Source: CAVSJA01 sp963728145 (GTDB lineage: Bacteria; Bacteroidota; Bacteroidia; Chitinophagales; Chitinophagaceae). Taken from it: 64,000 nucleotides of DNA. The DNA is taken from contig CAVSJA010000009.1 in NCBI GenBank assembly GCA_963728145.1, positions 476,077 to 540,076 on the forward strand, given 5' to 3'. The translations under genes and the position numbers were made by a program. This document shows, one piece after another, positions 63,849 through 64,000 of this stretch; position 1 is the stretch's first letter; every line of letters starts with the position of its first letter. The notes beneath the pieces are model-generated. The model was not told the DNA's origin. It searched no databases and worked only from the letters and a program-made list of their open reading frames with translations.

Positions 63849-64000
63849 CTAACGCGGCACGTGGCCGACGTAGACGCTCTGCGGGCGGATCAGGCGGCCT
63901 AGCGCGCGCTGCTCGAAGCAATGCGCTGTCCAACCCGCGACGCGGCCGATCGCGAAGGTCGGCGTGAATAACGCGGTCTCGATCCCGAGCAGCAATACAC
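63849..64000 (-). CDS. Citrate synthase, C-terminal end (partial)
   Basis: The last 50 codons of a minus-strand gene that continues beyond the window: ETALFTPTFAIGRVAGWTAH, then CFEQRALGRLIRPQSVYVGH and VPR before TAG at 63849-63851. The RVAGWTAH segment and the terminal YVG match citrate and 2-methylcitrate synthases. Which of the two it is cannot be decided from this end. Forms citrate (or methylcitrate) from oxaloacetate and an acyl-CoA. Confidence 0.8.
   Translation of the reverse strand, partial: VLLLGIETALFTPTFAIGRVAGWTAHCFEQRALGRLIRPQSVYVGHVPR

Noticed and set aside
52600..64000. Many long antisense frames rich in Arg and Ala
   Set aside because: They are shadows that G+C-rich coding DNA produces on the other strand. 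Each overlaps a gene with recognisable motifs and has no family pattern of its own.

Overview
The window looks like a metagenomic contig made of two unrelated genomes joined inside a gene. Positions 1 to about 51,997 are AT-leaning (clearly below 50% G+C by eye) and read as a Bacteroidota chromosome, most likely Chitinophagaceae-like. The evidence is type IX secretion C-terminal domains, DUF3570/DUF4266/DUF4920/DUF2304 proteins, a PadR-PspC pair, TAnnTTTG-type -7 promoter boxes and an almost complete lack of Shine-Dalgarno sequences. From about 51,998 to the end the DNA is very G+C-rich, uses Shine-Dalgarno sites in places, and carries genes typical of environmental Gammaproteobacteria (PQQ/cytochrome c dehydrogenases, CHRD, DUF6152, BON, citrate synthase). 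The switch falls in the middle of polA, and I read it as a chimeric assembly or read rather than a biological transfer.

Bacteroidota part, left to right: mannose-1-phosphate guanylyltransferase; a three-gene block (PolB-like exonuclease, Rid protein, MmcQ/YjbR protein) bounded by inverted composite palindromes; a DUF3570 / DUF4266 / thioredoxin-ApbE operon (likely extracytoplasmic flavin or redox chemistry); an aminotransferase, a GNAT and a HAD phosphatase; secreted proteins, with a type IX secreted protein beside an S74 tail-fibre-like protein; feoB; asnS; a TPR-CHAT protease-like protein followed by an orphan ExbD and an SGNH hydrolase; GT2 plus DUF2304; padR-pspC; PAP2; DUF4920; recA; three paralogous secreted proteins with a lectin-like C-terminus, interspersed with a Tat-exported ankyrin protein, a GNAT, a membrane protein and a truncated type IX secreted protein; an alpha/beta hydrolase; methylglyoxal synthase; an MG2/plug-like surface protein; an M28 peptidase; uvrB (three frame breaks); a di-heme peroxidase; and the 5' two thirds of polA.

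Proteobacterial part: a fibronectin-III protein, a CHRD protein, two cytochrome c-PQQ dehydrogenases on either side of an outer-membrane beta-barrel gene, an aminotransferase / DHFR-like / small secreted protein operon, a DUF6152 operon with two related secreted proteins, a BON-domain protein and the 3' end of citrate synthase. Almost every gene here is split by frame changes. In uvrB, CHRD and both PQQ genes every change I traced is a single-base insertion, which points to uncorrected long-read sequence.

The most unusual native signal is in the intergenic DNA of the Bacteroidota part. At least eight loci carry blocks of short tandem words (7 to 10 bp), most of them folded back on an inverted copy. 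The word differs at every locus while the architecture stays the same, and several blocks supply the stop codon of the adjacent gene. Two further palindromic repeat families and a threefold gene-cassette duplication add to this. I saw no CRISPR array, rRNA, convincing tRNA, insertion sequence or prophage.
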